NCBI GenBank assembly: GCA_005881825.1
Contig: VBEO01000144.1
Span: forward strand, 1 to 41,390
Source of the DNA: Chloroflexota bacterium
GTDB lineage: Bacteria > Chloroflexota > Dormibacteria > Dormibacterales > Dormibacteraceae
Direction of reading: 5' to 3'
DNA length: 41,390 nucleotides
Shown here: positions 15,756 through 23,971 of the stretch, piece after piece
How positions within the stretch are numbered: position 1 is the stretch's first letter
How the letters are laid out: each line of letters opens with the position of its first letter
Notes under the pieces: generated by a model
Told to the model about the DNA's origin: nothing
The model's input: the letters and a program-made list of their open reading frames with translations, nothing else
Database searches by the model: none
Translations under genes and position numbers: made by a program

Positions 15756-17849
15756 GTGGAGCAGCGCGCCGCCGAGGCGGCAGCCGAGGTCGTCGCACCC
15801 GCCCGCCCGGAGCTGCCGGCCGACGTCCTTTATCTCAACCGCGAGCTGTCGATGCTCGCCTACATGGAGCGCGTGCTGGCCATCGCCGAGGACCCCACAC
15901 GCCCGCTGCTGGAGCGGGTCGCCTTCCTGGCCATGTCCTGCGACGCTGTCGACGACTTCTTCCAGATCCGGGTGGCCGGGCTCAAGGAGCAGCAGGAATC
16001 ACCTCAAGCCCTGACCTCGCCGGACGGCCTCACGCCCGCCCGCCAGCTGCGCGCGATCCGGGGCCGCGTGGAAGGTCTCGTGGAGCGCCACACGCGTCTT
16101 TTCGTGGAGGAGCTGAAGCCCCAGCTCCGGGACGCCGGCATCGTGATCTGCGACGCGGCCGAGCTCAGCGACGCCGACCGTCAGCACCTCACAGCCGAGT
16201 TTCGCGAACGCATCTTCCCGGTGCTGACGCCGCTGGCGGTCGACCCCGGTCACCCCTTCCCGTACATCTCGAATCTCTCGCTCAACCTGGCCGTGCTGGT
16301 GCGGGATCCGCTGCGCCGGCGCCAGAGCTTCGCCCGCATCAAAGTGCCGCCCCTGCTGCCCCGCTTCGTGGTCCTGCCCGACGGCGCGCGCTTCGTGCCC
16401 CTCGAGCAGGTGATCGCCGACAACCTGCAGGCGCTCTTCCCGGGCATGGAGATCGCGGGACACCACGTCTTCCGTGTCACTCGCGACGCCGACCTGGACG
16501 ATGTGGACAGCGAGGCCGAGGACCTGCTGGCCGCGATCCAGGTCGAGCTCCGGCGCAAGCGCCGGCGGGCGCGGGGGGTGCGCCTGGAGGTCGAGCCTGG
16601 AATGTCGCCCTCGGTGCTGCCGCTGCTGATCGACGAGCTCGAGCTCTCGGCCGGCGACGTCTACACCATCGACCGCCTGCTGGGGCTCAACGACCTCATG
16701 ATGCTCACCAGCCTCGACCGGCCGGACCTGAAGCCGGAGCCCTGGACGCCGACCACCCAGCCGCGGCTCGGCGGCGCCGCCGAGGCAGCGGACTTCTTCG
16801 CCGGCATCCGGGCCGGCGACGTGCTCGTGCACCACCCTTACGACTCCTTCGTCACCTCGGTCGAGGCTTTCATCGGCGCGGCCGCGGCCGACCCCCACGT
16901 GCTGGCCATCAAGCAGACGCTGTATCGCACCTCGGGCCCCGCCAGCTCCATCGCCCGCGCCCTGATCGGCGCCGCCGAAGCGGGCAAGCAGGTGGTCGCG
17001 CTGGTCGAGCTCAAGGCCCGCGGCGACGAGCAGGCGAACATCGCCTGGGCGCAGGCGCTGGAGGAGGCGGGGGTGCACGTCGTCTACGGGCTGGTCGGCC
17101 TCAAGACGCATGCCAAGGTCCTGCTGGTGGTGCGCCAGGAGGAGGACGGCATCCGGCGCTACGTCCACATCGGGACGGGCAACTACAACGCTCGCACGGC
17201 GGCCAGCTACGAGGACATCGGCCTGCTCTCCGCCGATCCGGGACTCGGCGCGGACGTCAGCGACCTCTTCAACTACCTGACCGGCTACAGCCGCCAGCGC
17301 CGCTTCCACGAGCTGCTGGTAGCCCCGTCGGGCGTGCGCGCTGGAATGTTGAAGCTGATCGCGGGCGAGGCTCACGCCGGCGGCCGGATCGTGATCAAGG
17401 TCAACAACCTCGTCGACCCCGAGATCATCGACGCGCTCTACGCGGCGGCTCGCTCGGGAGCCCAGGTCGACCTGATCGTGCGCAGCATGTGCTGCTTGCG
17501 ACCCGGTTACCCGGGCCTCTCGGAAAACATCCGGGTGCGCTCGCTCGTCGGCCGCTTCCTCGAACATTCCCGCATCTTCAGGTTCGGCGCCGAGGCGGAC
17601 GCGCAGTACTTCGTGGGGTCGCCCGACCTGATGGAACGTAACCTCGACCGCCGCGTAGAGGCGGTCGTGCCCGTCAAGGATCCAGCGCTGCGCCGCGAGA
17701 TCGAAGAGTGGCTCGAGCTGACGCTGGCCGACGACACCCTGGCCTGGACGCTGGATGCCGAGGGCGGCTGGATCAAGCTCGAGGGCGGGCGGGTGAACGT
17801 GCAGGCGCGGCTCCAGGAGGTCGCGCTCGAGCGAGCGCATGGCCGTTGA
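15756..17849 (+). CDS. ppk1: Polyphosphate kinase 1
   Basis: A 697-residue enzyme that reversibly polymerises the gamma-phosphate of ATP into polyphosphate. N domain: LYLNRELSMLAYMERVLA. Head domain: VTPLAVDPGHPFPYISNLSLNL-type text. The first catalytic domain holds the autophosphorylated His in LKTHAKVLLV with HIGTGNYN. The second catalytic domain holds the other conserved His in FLEHSRIFRFG. Length is normal. The start is GTG at 15756. Its stop lies inside the start of the CYTH-CHAD gene (11-nt overlap), so the two are coupled. Confidence 0.96.
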   Translation: MEQRAAEAAAEVVAPARPELPADVLYLNRELSMLAYMERVLAIAEDPTRPLLERVAFLAMSCDAVDDFFQIRVAGLKEQQESPQALTSPDGLTPARQLRAIRGRVEGLVERHTRLFVEELKPQLRDAGIVICDAAELSDADRQHLTAEFRERIFPVLTPLAVDPGHPFPYISNLSLNLAVLVRDPLRRRQSFARIKVPPLLPRFVVLPDGARFVPLEQVIADNLQALFPGMEIAGHHVFRVTRDADLDDVDSEAEDLLAAIQVELRRKRRRARGVRLEVEPGMSPSVLPLLIDELELSAGDVYTIDRLLGLNDLMMLTSLDRPDLKPEPWTPTTQPRLGGAAEAADFFAGIRAGDVLVHHPYDSFVTSVEAFIGAAAADPHVLAIKQTLYRTSGPASSIARALIGAAEAGKQVVALVELKARGDEQANIAWAQALEEAGVHVVYGLVGLKTHAKVLLVVRQEEDGIRRYVHIGTGNYNARTAASYEDIGLLSADPGLGADVSDLFNYLTGYSRQRRFHELLVAPSGVRAGMLKLIAGEAHAGGRIVIKVNNLVDPEIIDALYAAARSGAQVDLIVRSMCCLRPGYPGLSENIRVRSLVGRFLEHSRIFRFGAEADAQYFVGSPDLMERNLDRRVEAVVPVKDPALRREIEEWLELTLADDTLAWTLDAEGGWIKLEGGRVNVQARLQEVALERAHGR

Positions 17850-19332
17850 GCGCGAGGTGAAGCTGGGCGCCGCGCCCGGTTTCCACCTGCCGGCGTTGGA
17901 CGGCGTGCTGGAGGGTGTCCGGGCGGAGCCGGCGGAGGAGAAGCGGCTGGACACCATCTACCACGACACGCCGGACCTCCGGCTGGCCCGCTGGGGCGTG
18001 AGCCTCCGCCATCGCGCAGGCGAGGGGTGGACGCTCAAACTGCCATCGGCTGCGGGCGCGGCGCCCAACGGCGGGGTCGCTCGCGACGAGATCGAGTTCG
18101 AGGGGCGTCGAGGGCGCGTGCCCGAAGCCGCCCTGAAGCTCCTCGCCGCCTACGTCCGGCGCTCGCAATTGGAGCCGGTGGCGCGACTGAAGACCAAGCG
18201 CCGGACGGTGCGCCTGTGTGACGCCGACTCGCACCTGCTCGCGGAGGTGGTCGACGATGAGGTCTCGGTCCTGGAAGGCCGGCGGGTCGCGGCCCGCTTT
18301 CGCGAGCTGGAGATCGAGGTCAAGGGCGGCGACGCCGAGGACCTGCTGGACGCCACCGTGTTCCGGCTCCGCACAGCGGGGGCAGGCGCGCCCGATCCGG
18401 TCGCCAAGCACGTGCGCGCGCTCGGTCCTCGGGCCCAGGAGCCACCCGAGGTGCACGCCGGCGAGCTACCAGCGGGCGCCACCGCCGGGGACGCAGTGCG
18501 CTGGGCGCTGGCGGCGGCGGTCGAGGAGGTCCTCCGGCACGATCCCGGCGTGCGCCTGGGCGGCGATCCGGAGTCAGTGCACAAGGCGCGGGTCGGCACC
18601 CGCCGCCTCCGGTCGCACCTGCGGACCTTCGGCGCGCTTCTGGATCCCGAGTGGTCGCAGGCGCTCTCGGACGAGGTGTGCTGGCTGGCCGACGAGCTGG
18701 GCCGGGTGCGCGACCTAGAGGTGCGGCGCGAGCGCCTGCGCGCGCTGGCCCGCCGCCTGCCGGCCAACGACGTTCCGTACGGCCTGCGGGTGGCCGCCCT
18801 GCTGGACGCCGAGGTCGCCGCCTCCCGCGCGGCCTTGGCGGAGGCGTTCGACTCGGCACGCTATCTCGAGCTGCTGGACCGCCTGGTGGCCGCCGCCACG
18901 GCGCCCGCACTGGCAGGTGACCACGCCGCGCCTGCCGCGCCCGCGATCCCGGCCCTGGCGCGCAGCGCCTGGCGCCGCCTCCGCAAGGAGGTGGGCGCGC
19001 TCGGCGACCCGCCGCTCGATCCGGACCTGCACCGGGTGCGGATCCGCGCCAAGCGCGCCCGCTATGCCGCCGAGGTGGCCGCCGCGGTGGTCGGGCAGCC
19101 CGCCGCCCGCTTCGCGCGGGCACTGGCGGAGGTGCAGGGCGTGCTCGGCGACCACCAGGACAGCGTCACCGCTCAGGTCTGGCTGCGCTCGGTGGGCGGC
19201 AGCGGCCGCCGCGCCTACGCCGCCGGCGAGATGGCCGCCCTGGAGATGGCCAGCGCAGACCGCTCGCGCGCCGCCTTCCCGGAAGTCTGGCGAACCGCCT
19301 CGGCCAAGTCGCTGCGCGACTGGATGCCGTGA
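17839..19332 (+). CDS. CYTH-CHAD protein (probable polyphosphate-binding/triphosphatase)
   Basis: A 497-residue fusion. Residues 1-~200 are a CYTH domain with the ExExK motif (EREVKL, residues 4-9). Residues ~210-495 are a CHAD domain with conserved basic helices (VHKARVGTRRLRSHLRTF and HRVRIRAKRARYAAE). CHAD domains bind polyphosphate through these His/Arg/Lys patches, and CYTH domains of this type act on tripolyphosphate. Coupling to ppk1 by an 11-nt overlap and to the SixA-like gene by a GTGA overlap supports a polyphosphate role. Precise activity is inferred. Confidence 0.92.
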   Translation: MAVEREVKLGAAPGFHLPALDGVLEGVRAEPAEEKRLDTIYHDTPDLRLARWGVSLRHRAGEGWTLKLPSAAGAAPNGGVARDEIEFEGRRGRVPEAALKLLAAYVRRSQLEPVARLKTKRRTVRLCDADSHLLAEVVDDEVSVLEGRRVAARFRELEIEVKGGDAEDLLDATVFRLRTAGAGAPDPVAKHVRALGPRAQEPPEVHAGELPAGATAGDAVRWALAAAVEEVLRHDPGVRLGGDPESVHKARVGTRRLRSHLRTFGALLDPEWSQALSDEVCWLADELGRVRDLEVRRERLRALARRLPANDVPYGLRVAALLDAEVAASRAALAEAFDSARYLELLDRLVAAATAPALAGDHAAPAAPAIPALARSAWRRLRKEVGALGDPPLDPDLHRVRIRAKRARYAAEVAAAVVGQPAARFARALAEVQGVLGDHQDSVTAQVWLRSVGGSGRRAYAAGEMAALEMASADRSRAAFPEVWRTASAKSLRDWMP

Positions 19333-19784
19333 CCACGGTCTACTTCGTCCGTCACGCGCACGCGGGCGACCGCGAGGACTGGGACGGCGATGACCGCGAA
19401 CGGCCGCTGAGCAAGAAAGGCCGAAAGCAGGCGCAGGGGATAGCCGGCGAGCTGCAGCCTCTGGGCGTGCGCCGCCTCATCTCCAGCTCCTACGCCCGCT
19501 GCACGCAGACGCTGGAGCCGCTGGCCGAGGAGTTGGGGCTGAAGGTCGAGGTCGACGACCGGCTCGCCGAAGGCGCCGGCCTGCAGGCGCTGGAGGTGGT
19601 GCGCGAAGCCGGGGATCGCGCAGCGCTCTCCACCCACGGCGACATCTGCAGCGACCTGCTCGAGTTCCTGGCCCGCCAAGGGGTGGTGCGGGGCGCCCTG
19701 CAGGCGGAGAAGGGCTCTACCTGGGTGCTGGAGCTGGAGGGATCTCGGATCGTGGCCGCGAGGTATCTGCCGGCTCCCGGGTAA
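19329..19784 (+). CDS. SixA-like histidine phosphatase
   Basis: A 151-residue member of the histidine-phosphatase (phosphoglycerate-mutase-like) superfamily. The N-terminal VRHAHAGD gives the catalytic His9, followed by RPLSKKGRKQAQ and SSSYARCTQTLEPL, with the second His in LSTHGD. SixA proteins dephosphorylate phosphohistidine, and relatives are often found next to ppk and CHAD genes. The GTG start overlaps the CYTH-CHAD stop (GTGA). Its last 68 nt overlap the convergent GNAT gene. Confidence 0.88.
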   Translation: MTTVYFVRHAHAGDREDWDGDDRERPLSKKGRKQAQGIAGELQPLGVRRLISSSYARCTQTLEPLAEELGLKVEVDDRLAEGAGLQALEVVREAGDRAALSTHGDICSDLLEFLARQGVVRGALQAEKGSTWVLELEGSRIVAARYLPAPG

Positions 19785-20272
19785 GCGGTACCTCGGCCTC
19801 GATCTCGCCGGTGCTCCAGCGGAAGCGCGCCGCCTCCGACAGGCCTCGCAGCAGGCGCAGAGCCGGCCGGTTGTCGCCCAGCATGGTGGCGTGGAAGGCG
19901 GCGATCCCGCGCCGCCGGGCCAGCGCGGCCAGGCGCCGGGTGAGCAGGCGGCCCAGGCCACGGCCCTGCCAGCCGTCCTCGACCACGATCGCGATCTCGG
20001 CCACGTCCGGATCGGCGGCGTCCCGCGCGTAGCGGGCCACGGCCACCACCTCACCCTCGGAAAGCGCCGCGAGCGCCTCCCGCCGGCGGTGGTCGACTTC
20101 GAGCAGGCGGCGCATCTCCGGCCGGTAGGGGTCGGGGATCGGGCTCAGGAATCGCCGGTAGACGGTCTCCGCCGAGAGCCGGAAGAAGAGCCGGACCAGG
20201 AGCTCGCCATCGTCGGGCTCCAGGGGGCGGAGCTGGAGGCTGGAGCCGTCGGCCAGATGCAGGCTTGCCATG
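19717..20272 (-). CDS. GNAT-family N-acetyltransferase
   Basis: A 184-residue GNAT protein. The N-terminus LQLRPLEPDDGELLVRLFFRLSAETVYRRF is like the GNAT domain found at the end of acetyl-CoA-synthetase-like acyltransferases. Motif A is VVEDGWQGRGLGRLLTRRLAALA (acetyl-CoA binding) and the C-terminal region has GDNRPALRLLRGL. The substrate is unknown. The ATG at 20272 (MASLHLADG) is preferred over longer frames. The start faces the LmrA-type TetR gene across a 45-bp region containing a palindrome, so it may share that regulator. Confidence 0.83.
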
Positions 20273-20280
20273 CGTTCATA

Positions 20281-20292
20281 ATAGACCGGTCT
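20281..20292. promoter_or_regulatory. TetR (LmrA/YxaF-type) operator palindrome
   Basis: AGACCGGTCT (20283-20292) is a perfect 10-bp palindrome preceded by AT, in the short divergent region between the GNAT gene and the TetR gene. From memory, LmrA/YxaF boxes in Bacillus begin ATAGACC-RGTC, which this matches. The site overlaps the region where the GNAT promoter should lie and sits 25 bp before the regulator start, so autoregulation is likely. Confidence 0.65.
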
Positions 20293-20317
20293 GCATAGTT
20301 TCTGACATAATGTATGG

Positions 20318-20890
20318 ATGCCTGAGCGCGGCGAGACCCGGCGGCGCCTGGTGGAGACCACTGCCCAGCTCCTGCAGCGTCAGGGCTTGAACGGCACTGG
20401 CGTGCTGGAGGTCCTGCGTGAATCGGGTGCCCCGCGGGGCTCGCTCTACTTCCATTTCCCGGGCGGCAAGGAGCAGCTGACGGTGGAGGCCATCGATTAC
20501 TCGCGGTCGGTGATCACCGCCTGGCTGCGCAAGAGCCTCGATGCCCATAGCCGGCCGGGGGCGGCCTTCGCCGACATCACCGAGCGCTATGCCCGGCGCC
20601 TGGAACGTTCCGGGTACACGCTGGGCTGCCCGATCGCGGCCGTCGCACTCGAGGGGACGCCGCTCTCGGACAACCTGCGCCGGGCTTCCGAGGCCGCCCT
20701 GGCCGAGTGGGAAGAGCTGCTGAGCGGCTACCTGGCGGAGCGCGGGCTGGGGGCCGATCGCGCGCGATCGGTGGCGACGGCCTTCATCTGCAGCCTGGAA
20801 GGTGCGCTGATGCTGGCCCGCGCCCGGCGCACAGCCGAGCCCATGCGCGCGGTGGGCGCGCTCATCCCGGCGCTTCTGCCAGGCTCCTGA
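20318..20890 (+). CDS. TetR-family regulator, LmrA/YxaF type
   Basis: A 190-residue repressor. The N-terminal helix-turn-helix (ETTAQLLQRQGLNGTGVLEVLRESGAPRGSLYFHFPGGKEQL) matches the LmrA/YxaF subgroup closely (GAP-x-GSLY-x-HFP-x-GK). The C-terminal ligand domain follows (GCPIAAVALEGTPLSDNLR). Members usually repress drug-efflux or flavonoid-responsive genes. CATAAT stands 6 nt before the ATG. Its 3' end overlaps the convergent oxidoreductase gene by 29 nt. Targets are probably itself and the divergent GNAT gene. Confidence 0.88.
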   Translation: MPERGETRRRLVETTAQLLQRQGLNGTGVLEVLRESGAPRGSLYFHFPGGKEQLTVEAIDYSRSVITAWLRKSLDAHSRPGAAFADITERYARRLERSGYTLGCPIAAVALEGTPLSDNLRRASEAALAEWEELLSGYLAERGLGADRARSVATAFICSLEGALMLARARRTAEPMRAVGALIPALLPGS

Positions 20891-21695
20891 TCACGTCGTC
20901 GAGGTCCCCGCTGGGCGCCCCGGCCGCTTCCACCATCTGGTAGACGTCCCCGGCGCCTTGCAAGATGCGGGGCGTGAGCCCGACCGCCTCGAAGGTGCCG
21001 GCGATCTCCGCCATCTCGCCGATCCAGCGGTAGGCCTTAGGCGGCATCCGGGGGACGCTTCGAGTGGCGATGCCGAGCAGGTCGGGAGCGCTGTGGGCGA
21101 GCTCGGCCTGCAGCTCCTCGGCCACACCCAGCCGGTGGGCGGCCACCAGCAGCTCCGTGGCCAGCGCCGTGGTGCCCTTGGTGAAGGCCGCGTAGCACAT
21201 CTTGAGGGCCGAGGCCCGGCCCGCCGGACCACCGATTTCGCGCACGTCCAGCGCACCTCCGGTCAGGTCGACCAGGTCACCGGCGTGCTCACCGGAGGCA
21301 TAAAGGACGGGCCGCGGCGGGACTCCGATGATGCCCACGTCGACGAAACGCGCCCCGGCGGCGGCCACGACCTCGCCGGCGCGTGCGGAGGTGGCGGGCG
21401 AGACCGCGTTGCAGTCCGCGTAGAGCAGCGGCCGGCCGGCCGTTCGCAGCGCGCCGGCCACTTCCTCGGCCAGGCCCAGCGCGCGGTCGGGCGGCAGCAC
21501 GGACAGGAAGACGTCGGCCGCGGCTACCGCGGCCGCCAGCGATCCCGCGTCCTCGACACCGGCCGCCGCCGCCCGCTCGGCGGTGCGTGGGCTGCGGCCC
21601 TGAAGGCTGGTCACCACGCGGGCGCCGCCTTCGACCAAGGCTTGCGCCAGTGCGGATCCCATCTCCCCGGTCGCCACCACGGCGAAGACGGTCAT
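20862..21695 (-). CDS. 6-phosphogluconate-dehydrogenase-like NAD(P)-binding oxidoreductase (DUF1932 C-domain)
   Basis: A 277-residue protein. The N-terminal Rossmann domain differs from the usual GxGxMG: it reads VVATGEMGSALAQAL, with Ala-Thr-Gly-Glu-Met-Gly at the dinucleotide turn. The catalytic-domain part reads GRASALKMCYAAFTKGTTALATELL, equivalent to the GxxGxGxxxK helix with a Lys. The C-terminus resembles DUF1932. Substrates of such beta-hydroxyacid-dehydrogenase relatives vary. The ATG at 21695 is preferred over an upstream in-frame start because MTVFAVVATGEMG begins the first beta strand. Confidence 0.82.
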   Translation of the reverse strand: MTVFAVVATGEMGSALAQALVEGGARVVTSLQGRSPRTAERAAAAGVEDAGSLAAAVAAADVFLSVLPPDRALGLAEEVAGALRTAGRPLLYADCNAVSPATSARAGEVVAAAGARFVDVGIIGVPPRPVLYASGEHAGDLVDLTGGALDVREIGGPAGRASALKMCYAAFTKGTTALATELLVAAHRLGVAEELQAELAHSAPDLLGIATRSVPRMPPKAYRWIGEMAEIAGTFEAVGLTPRILQGAGDVYQMVEAAGAPSGDLDDVIRSLAEAPG

Positions 21696-21726
21696 GTTCG
21701 AGTGCACCTTACGTAAAACCGTTTTC
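21696..21726. promoter_or_regulatory. Divergent promoter region with palindromes
   Basis: This 31-bp region contains the perfect palindrome TTACGTAA (21709-21716) and AAAAC-C-GTTTT (21715-21725). TAAGGT on the minus strand lies 10 nt before the oxidoreductase ATG. It is AT-rich against its surroundings and must hold both promoters. Confidence 0.4.
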
Positions 21727-22230
21727 ATGACCACCCACCACGAGCAGCTGCGGGAGAAACTGATCGCCTACGTCCAGGACGCGCATGCCATGGAGAGCCA
21801 GGTTCTCCTGCTGCTCACCGGTCTCATCGAGACCACGCACGACGCCACCTTGAAGCGCGCCCTGGTGCGTCACCACACCGAGAGCGAGCACCACCTGCAG
21901 CGCCTGCAGGATCGGCTGGAGGCGCTCGACTCCTCGGCCTCGCTGCCCAAAAGCGGGGTGGCGATCGGAGCCGCGCTGGGCAAGGGGCTTCTCGACATGC
22001 TGCGCGGCGACAAGCCCAGCCAGAACGGCCGCGACGCCTTCGTGACCGAGCACCTGGAGATCGCGGTCTATCAGTTCCTGGAGCGGATGGCCGAGGCCGC
22101 CGGCGATCCCCAGACCGCCGACGTGGCCCGCCGCAACCGCCGCGACGAGGAGAAGATGGCGCGCTTGATCGCCCGCAACTGGGATCGCTTCTTCCAGCTC
22201 ACGCTGGTCGAGGCAGGCCTGGCCGCTTAG
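21727..22230 (+). CDS. DUF892 (YciE/YciF) ferritin-like protein
   Basis: A 167-residue helical-bundle protein of the ferritin-like DUF892 family. Metal-ligand-type residues are spaced as in the family: DAHAMESQ, HHTESEHHLQRL, EHLEIAVYQFLERMAE and RRDEEKMA. Relatives are induced by stress or osmotic shock; no catalytic role is settled. The ATG at 21727 is chosen (MTTHHEQLREKL) because the upstream in-frame Met lies in the shared promoter. It is followed convergently, after 4 nt, by the amidohydrolase-like gene. Confidence 0.85.
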   Translation: MTTHHEQLREKLIAYVQDAHAMESQVLLLLTGLIETTHDATLKRALVRHHTESEHHLQRLQDRLEALDSSASLPKSGVAIGAALGKGLLDMLRGDKPSQNGRDAFVTEHLEIAVYQFLERMAEAAGDPQTADVARRNRRDEEKMARLIARNWDRFFQLTLVEAGLAA

Positions 22231-22234
22231 CGCT

Positions 22235-22864
22235 TCAGGCGACGGCCGCCCAGGCCACGATCGCCGTCAGCAGGGGCAAGGCGCCCTCGGGATCTCTGAG
22301 CGGGCGCCGCCGGCGCGCGGCCAGCTCGACCTGAAGCGCGCTGAAGCCGGCCGCCTGCACAGTCGACGTCACCGTGCCCGGATGGGTGGCGGGGAAGGGA
22401 TGGCCGGCGCGCACGGTCATGCCGGCGGCGACCAGGATCCGCTGCAGCGCGGCGGCCGCGGCTCGCGATCGCCGATCGGGACGCGCGCCCAGCCCGATCA
22501 CCACGTCGACGCCGTGGCGGTCCTCCATGCCGTGAAGGTCGAGCACCAGCTGTCCGGGCCGCAAGGTCCTGAGCAGGCGCTTTCTGAACGGGGTCTCGGC
22601 ATCGTCGAAGTTCGGGTCCGCCGCCAGCCGGCCCAGGCTGGTGAGAGCGGCACCCCCGGTGTGCCGGGCCAGCGCCTCGGCCAGGCCGCCGGTCCGGATG
22701 TCGGCCTTCTTGAGCACGCCCGCGCGCACATGACGCACGGCGTGGGGAGCGGTGAAGACTAGCGGAGCGTCGCCGCAGCGAACGCTGCGCACCGGACGGA
22801 CGCGTGGCCGGTCGCCCTGATAACGCTCGTCGAGCGCGATCCAGTCGGCCAGCAAACTGCGCAT
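22235..22864 (-). CDS. N-formylglutamate amidohydrolase-like protein
   Basis: A 209-residue protein resembling the zinc-dependent N-formylglutamate amidohydrolase fold. It shows VFTAPHAVRHVRAG (His near a strand end), DIRTGGLAEALA, DPNFDDAETPFRKRL and LVLDLHGMEDRHGVDVVIGLG. The His and Asp/Glu residues could form a metal site. No hut genes are nearby, so a histidine-degradation role is not indicated; many such relatives are of unknown specificity. It is divergent from a TetR gene, with overlapping -10 sequences between them. Confidence 0.68.
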   Translation of the reverse strand: MRSLLADWIALDERYQGDRPRVRPVRSVRCGDAPLVFTAPHAVRHVRAGVLKKADIRTGGLAEALARHTGGAALTSLGRLAADPNFDDAETPFRKRLLRTLRPGQLVLDLHGMEDRHGVDVVIGLGARPDRRSRAAAAALQRILVAAGMTVRAGHPFPATHPGTVTSTVQAAGFSALQVELAARRRRPLRDPEGALPLLTAIVAWAAVA

Positions 22865-22879
22865 CGGGCGGTGCGCAGG

Positions 22880-22886
22880 TAGTTTA
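22880..22886. promoter_or_regulatory. Overlapping divergent -10 elements
   Basis: TAGTTT (22880-22885, plus) lies 8 nt before the TetR GTG at 22894. TAAACT (22886-22881, minus) lies 16 nt before the ATG at 22864. The two share five bases, so transcription in the two directions is probably mutually exclusive. Confidence 0.45.
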
Positions 22887-22893
22887 GGGGGCC

Positions 22894-23463
22894 GTGGCCG
22901 GCATCCCCCGCAAGGTCCCCGAGCAGCGCCGGCAGGACCTGGTCCTGGCGGCTTTCGAGCTGCTCGCCGAAAAGGGCTTCGAGGGCTTGCGCACCCGCGA
23001 CGTGGCGGCGCGGGCCGGCGTCAACATCGCGACGCTCCACTACTACTTTCCGACCAAGGAGGCGTTGATCGGAGGCGTTGTCGAGCATGTGATGACGCGC
23101 TTCCGCTCAACGCTGGAACCGCACGGATCTCCAGATCGGCAGCTGCGCAACCACCTGCGCGCGGTGCGCAAGCTGATGCGGGAGGAGCCCGAGGTGGGGG
23201 CGGTGATGGGGGAGCTGGCGCTCCGCTCTGCGCGCGACCCCGCGATCGCGTCCTTGGTGCGCTCGACCCAGGAGACGTGGCACCAGGTCGTGCGCGGCTT
23301 GCTGCGCCGGGCGGCCAAGGAGGGCCATATCCAGCCCGACCTGGACAGCGACGCCGCGGCCGCCATGGTGCTGGCGACGCTGACCGCGATGACGCTGCCC
23401 TTGCAGGCCGCGCCGCATCACGAGCTGGCGCTGCGCCAGCTGGAGCGCTGGCTCGGACTGTAA
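22894..23463 (+). CDS. TetR-family regulator
   Basis: A 189-residue TetR protein. The helix-turn-helix is in EGLRTRDVAARAGVNIATLHYYFPTKEALIGGVVEHV (residues ~30-66); the C-terminal ligand domain contains LALRSARDPAIASLVRSTQETW. The start is GTG at 22894. A perfect 7-2-7 palindrome begins at its stop codon and lies in front of the deazaflavin-type gene, its most likely target. The ligand is unknown. Confidence 0.87.
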   Translation: MAGIPRKVPEQRRQDLVLAAFELLAEKGFEGLRTRDVAARAGVNIATLHYYFPTKEALIGGVVEHVMTRFRSTLEPHGSPDRQLRNHLRAVRKLMREEPEVGAVMGELALRSARDPAIASLVRSTQETWHQVVRGLLRRAAKEGHIQPDLDSDAAAAMVLATLTAMTLPLQAAPHHELALRQLERWLGL

Positions 23464-23479
23464 TCAATCACTTGATTGA
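23464..23479. promoter_or_regulatory. TetR operator before Ddn-like gene
   Basis: TCAATCA and TGATTGA form perfect 7-bp half-sites around the central CT. The site starts one base after the TetR stop and 22 bp before the ATG of the next gene, a position suited to repression. Confidence 0.65.
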
Positions 23480-23500
23480 CTGAAGGCGTAGCATGAGCTC

Positions 23501-23962
23501 ATGGTCAGCACCGCAAGGAATACCTCTCCCCGCATCCCCCGCATCGTCGGCTTCTTCGATCCCCTGGCCCGGCGCCTCCTGCACATCGGGGTGCCGCTGG
23601 GCCCCAACGCGCTGCTCACGGTGGCCGGACGCAAGAGCGGCCAGCCGCGCACCACGCCGGTGGCGCTGATCGAGGTCGACGGGCGCCGCTGGCTGTGCGG
23701 CACTTTCGGCGAGACCAACTGGGTGCGCAACCTGCGCGCGGCGGGCCGCGGGACCCTGGCCGTGGGGGGCCGCCAGGAGGAGGTTGCCGCGACCGAGCTC
23801 AGTCAGGCCGAGACCGCGACCTTCTTCGCCGACGTCCTCGGCCCCTACGTGCGCCGCCTGCGCGTGGGCAAGATCCTGATCGCCTCGTTGGGCGCGCGCG
23901 ACATCCTCGAGGATCCCCAGGGCGCGGCGGCGCGCCACCCGGTCTTCGAGCTCATCGCGTAA
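23501..23962 (+). CDS. Nitroreductase-family deazaflavin-dependent oxidoreductase (Ddn-like)
   Basis: A 153-residue split-barrel protein of the F420-dependent Ddn family (DUF385). Family text includes LLTVAGRKSGQPRTTPVALIEVDGRRWL, then GTFGETNWVRNLRAAGRGTL. The RKSG-x-R-x-TP and NWV-x-NLRA motifs bind the deazaflavin and its phosphate tail. Members reduce quinones, nitroaromatics or unsaturated lactones. It is preceded by a palindrome probably bound by the upstream TetR protein and followed by a strong stem-loop. Confidence 0.9.
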   Translation: MVSTARNTSPRIPRIVGFFDPLARRLLHIGVPLGPNALLTVAGRKSGQPRTTPVALIEVDGRRWLCGTFGETNWVRNLRAAGRGTLAVGGRQEEVAATELSQAETATFFADVLGPYVRRLRVGKILIASLGARDILEDPQGAAARHPVFELIA

Positions 23963-23971
23963 CGATCCGGC

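Noticed and set aside
15999-17957. Long minus-strand open frame over ppk1
   Set aside because: Antisense to an intact ppk1 with all motifs; composition is that of a shadow frame.
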